Both the position numbers and the translations under genes were made by a program. DNA of 13,979 nucleotides from Alphaproteobacteria bacterium (GTDB lineage: Bacteria; Pseudomonadota; Alphaproteobacteria; JAGOMX01). The stretch's first letter is position 1. Every line of letters begins with the position of its first letter. The stretch is taken from assembly GCA_016742295.1 (NCBI GenBank), contig JACVCA010000015.1, forward strand, positions 1 through 13,979, written 5' to 3'. The notes under the pieces were generated by a model. It had not been told where the DNA came from. It ran no database searches and saw only the letters and a list, made by a program, of their open reading frames with translations. Positions 12,781 through 13,979 of the stretch are shown one piece after another.

Positions 12781-12936
12781 TTGAGTTAAAGCCTATAACT
12801 TATTAATATATCTTTTAAGTGTAGTCGATGATGGGGAAAGAACCAAGCGAGATCTTTATAAGTTGCAATTTAAAAGTGTTTAAATGTTTTGTTATTAAGC
12901 CTCACAAAGCTGAAGAAGGTGCTTTATAAATATTTA

Positions 12937-13938
12937 CTATGCTTTTAAAAGGCAAGTACCTGTCATGGCCTTAGCGGAATCTTCTAAATTTAAAATTTTT
13001 AAAATTGTAGGTGCAACGTCGGCAAGTTTACCTTCTTGCAGTTGTACGCCTTTATAAGGTTTGGAGATCAATATAAATGGCACTGGATTACAGGTGTGGG
13101 CGGTGGGGCTGATACCCGTTAAAGGATCTAGCATCATTTCAGCATTGCCGTGGTCGGCGGTAATGATCAAGGTGCCGTTCTTTTCTAAAACTGTCTTTTC
13201 AAGGCGCGCAAGGCAGTGATCAATAACTTCAATGGCTTTTTGCGTAGCCTCTTGATTGCCCGTATGACCCACCATATCAGGATTGGCATAATTAACGACC
13301 ACGAGTGCATAATTTCTGGTATTTAATGCTTCAATCAACCGATCTGTTACTTCATCAGCAGACATTTCAGGTTGGTAATCATAAGTGGGAACAGCAGGTG
13401 AGGGCACTAAAATACGATCTTCTCCTGGAAATGGTGCTTCTCGTCCCCCATTAAAAAAGAAGGTCACATGAGCATATTTTTCGGTTTCAGCAATACGTAA
13501 TTGCGTAGCCCCAGACTGCGAAATAATTTCTCCTAAAACATTATTCAGTTCAATTGGAGCAAACAGACACGACATATACTTTTTTAAGTCAGTCGAATAT
13601 TCAACCATTCCTACCTGGCTGGCAAAATGAATGATTCTTTGGCGCTTGAAATTTTCGAACTTTGGAATGACTAAAGCATTTAAAAGTTGTCGGGCCCGAT
13701 CAGCACGGAAGTTTGCCATAAGTAAGCCGTCGCCATCTTGCATCCCTTGATATCCAGTCATTGCTGTTGGTACGATAAATTCGTCGTCAATGCCGGCATC
13801 ATAATTTTTTTGGATGATTTCTAAGGGCAATGAGGATTGAAACCGTTCCCCATTTACTAAGGTATTATAAGCTTTCTCGATACGATCCCAACGATTATCT
13901 CTATCCATTGCATAATATCGTCCTCCAAAAGTACCCAT
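12937..13938 (-). CDS. gpmI: 2,3-bisphosphoglycerate-independent phosphoglycerate mutase, C-terminal two thirds (frame closed upstream)
   Basis: GpmI interconverts 3- and 2-phosphoglycerate in glycolysis using two metal ions. The 333 residues seen match the family from GRYYAMDRDNRW (6-17) to the end: ANFRADRARQ (75-84), HVTFFFNGG (157-165), PSPAVPTYDYQPEMSA (179-194), NYANPDMVGHTG with Asp221 and His225, TADHGN with Asp262/His263, and HTCNPVPF (281-288). Full-length enzymes have about 510 residues; the nucleophilic Ser and other ligands lie in the missing ~175 residues. Upstream of ATG 13938 the same frame gives AQVE and then TAA at 13953-13951, with TAG further up. The ATG falls inside a conserved strand and is not a natural start. 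I infer a frameshift or nonsense change near 13940-13975, or a sequencing error. Only 41 bases of upstream sequence are visible. Confidence 0.85.
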   Translation of the reverse strand: MGTFGGRYYAMDRDNRWDRIEKAYNTLVNGERFQSSLPLEIIQKNYDAGIDDEFIVPTAMTGYQGMQDGDGLLMANFRADRARQLLNALVIPKFENFKRQRIIHFASQVGMVEYSTDLKKYMSCLFAPIELNNVLGEIISQSGATQLRIAETEKYAHVTFFFNGGREAPFPGEDRILVPSPAVPTYDYQPEMSADEVTDRLIEALNTRNYALVVVNYANPDMVGHTGNQEATQKAIEVIDHCLARLEKTVLEKNGTLIITADHGNAEMMLDPLTGISPTAHTCNPVPFILISKPYKGVQLQEGKLADVAPTILKILNLEDSAKAMTGTCLLKA

Positions 13939-13979
13939 CTCAACTTGGGCTTAATGTTGATTTACCCCCTAAAAGCCTT

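Overview
The window looks like a chromosomal segment of an AT-rich alphaproteobacterium with a host-associated life style. The core genes (pyruvate kinase, an ABC1 kinase, and the run gpmI - ctpA - membrane protein - rppH) have alphaproteobacterial gene order. Between them lies an accessory block rich in exported, eukaryotic-like or toxin-like proteins and in decayed genes. An intracellular symbiont of the Holosporales/Odyssella/Paracaedibacter kind is my best guess. That is an inference from gene content, base composition and decay, not something the sequence proves.

Layout. Positions 2-1575 (+) hold the end of pyk and, 17 bases later, an ABC1/AarF-type kinase. Positions 1576-1878 hold a long nested inverted repeat and a 53-residue hydrophobic mini-ORF with a good Shine-Dalgarno. 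Positions 1879-4447 are a complete IS21-family element (istA and istB on the minus strand, overlapping by ATGA), with double terminal repeats at each end and a perfect 34-bp palindromic terminator. The element sits exactly where the start codon of the next gene should be. An orphan Shine-Dalgarno lies on its left, and an open signal-peptide frame without a start lies on its right. The decapitated gene (to 5158, +) encodes an F-box followed by leucine-rich repeats.

Positions 5477-7654 (+) encode a large exported helical protein. Its last ~75 residues read as a HicA-type mRNA interferase domain with the GSH motif. Directly downstream, 7719-7858 reads, with one missing base, as the ribbon-helix-helix C-terminus of a HicB antitoxin. 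The simplest reading is that a hicAB module was captured: HicA was fused to an exported carrier and HicB was lost. Next comes a decayed piece of a transposase C-terminus (7925-8059).

Positions 10163-8170 (-) form a two-gene operon with a 2-base gap. The first gene encodes an exported protein with a low-complexity Ser/Glu/Lys linker, a basic NLS-like patch and an HxE...CxxC pattern typical of the nucleic-acid deaminase superfamily. The second encodes a smaller exported helical protein of unknown role.

Positions 10602-13938 (-) are the housekeeping run rppH, a short single-pass membrane protein, the S41 processing protease ctpA and the C-terminal two thirds of gpmI. The short protein may be a truncated divergent polysaccharide deacetylase. 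The gpmI reading frame is closed by stop codons just upstream of a conserved motif, so the gene is probably frameshifted.

The most notable content is the set of predicted exported effectors (F-box/LRR, HicA fusion, deaminase-like) and the evidence of how mobile elements and toxin-antitoxin modules have been reworked around them.
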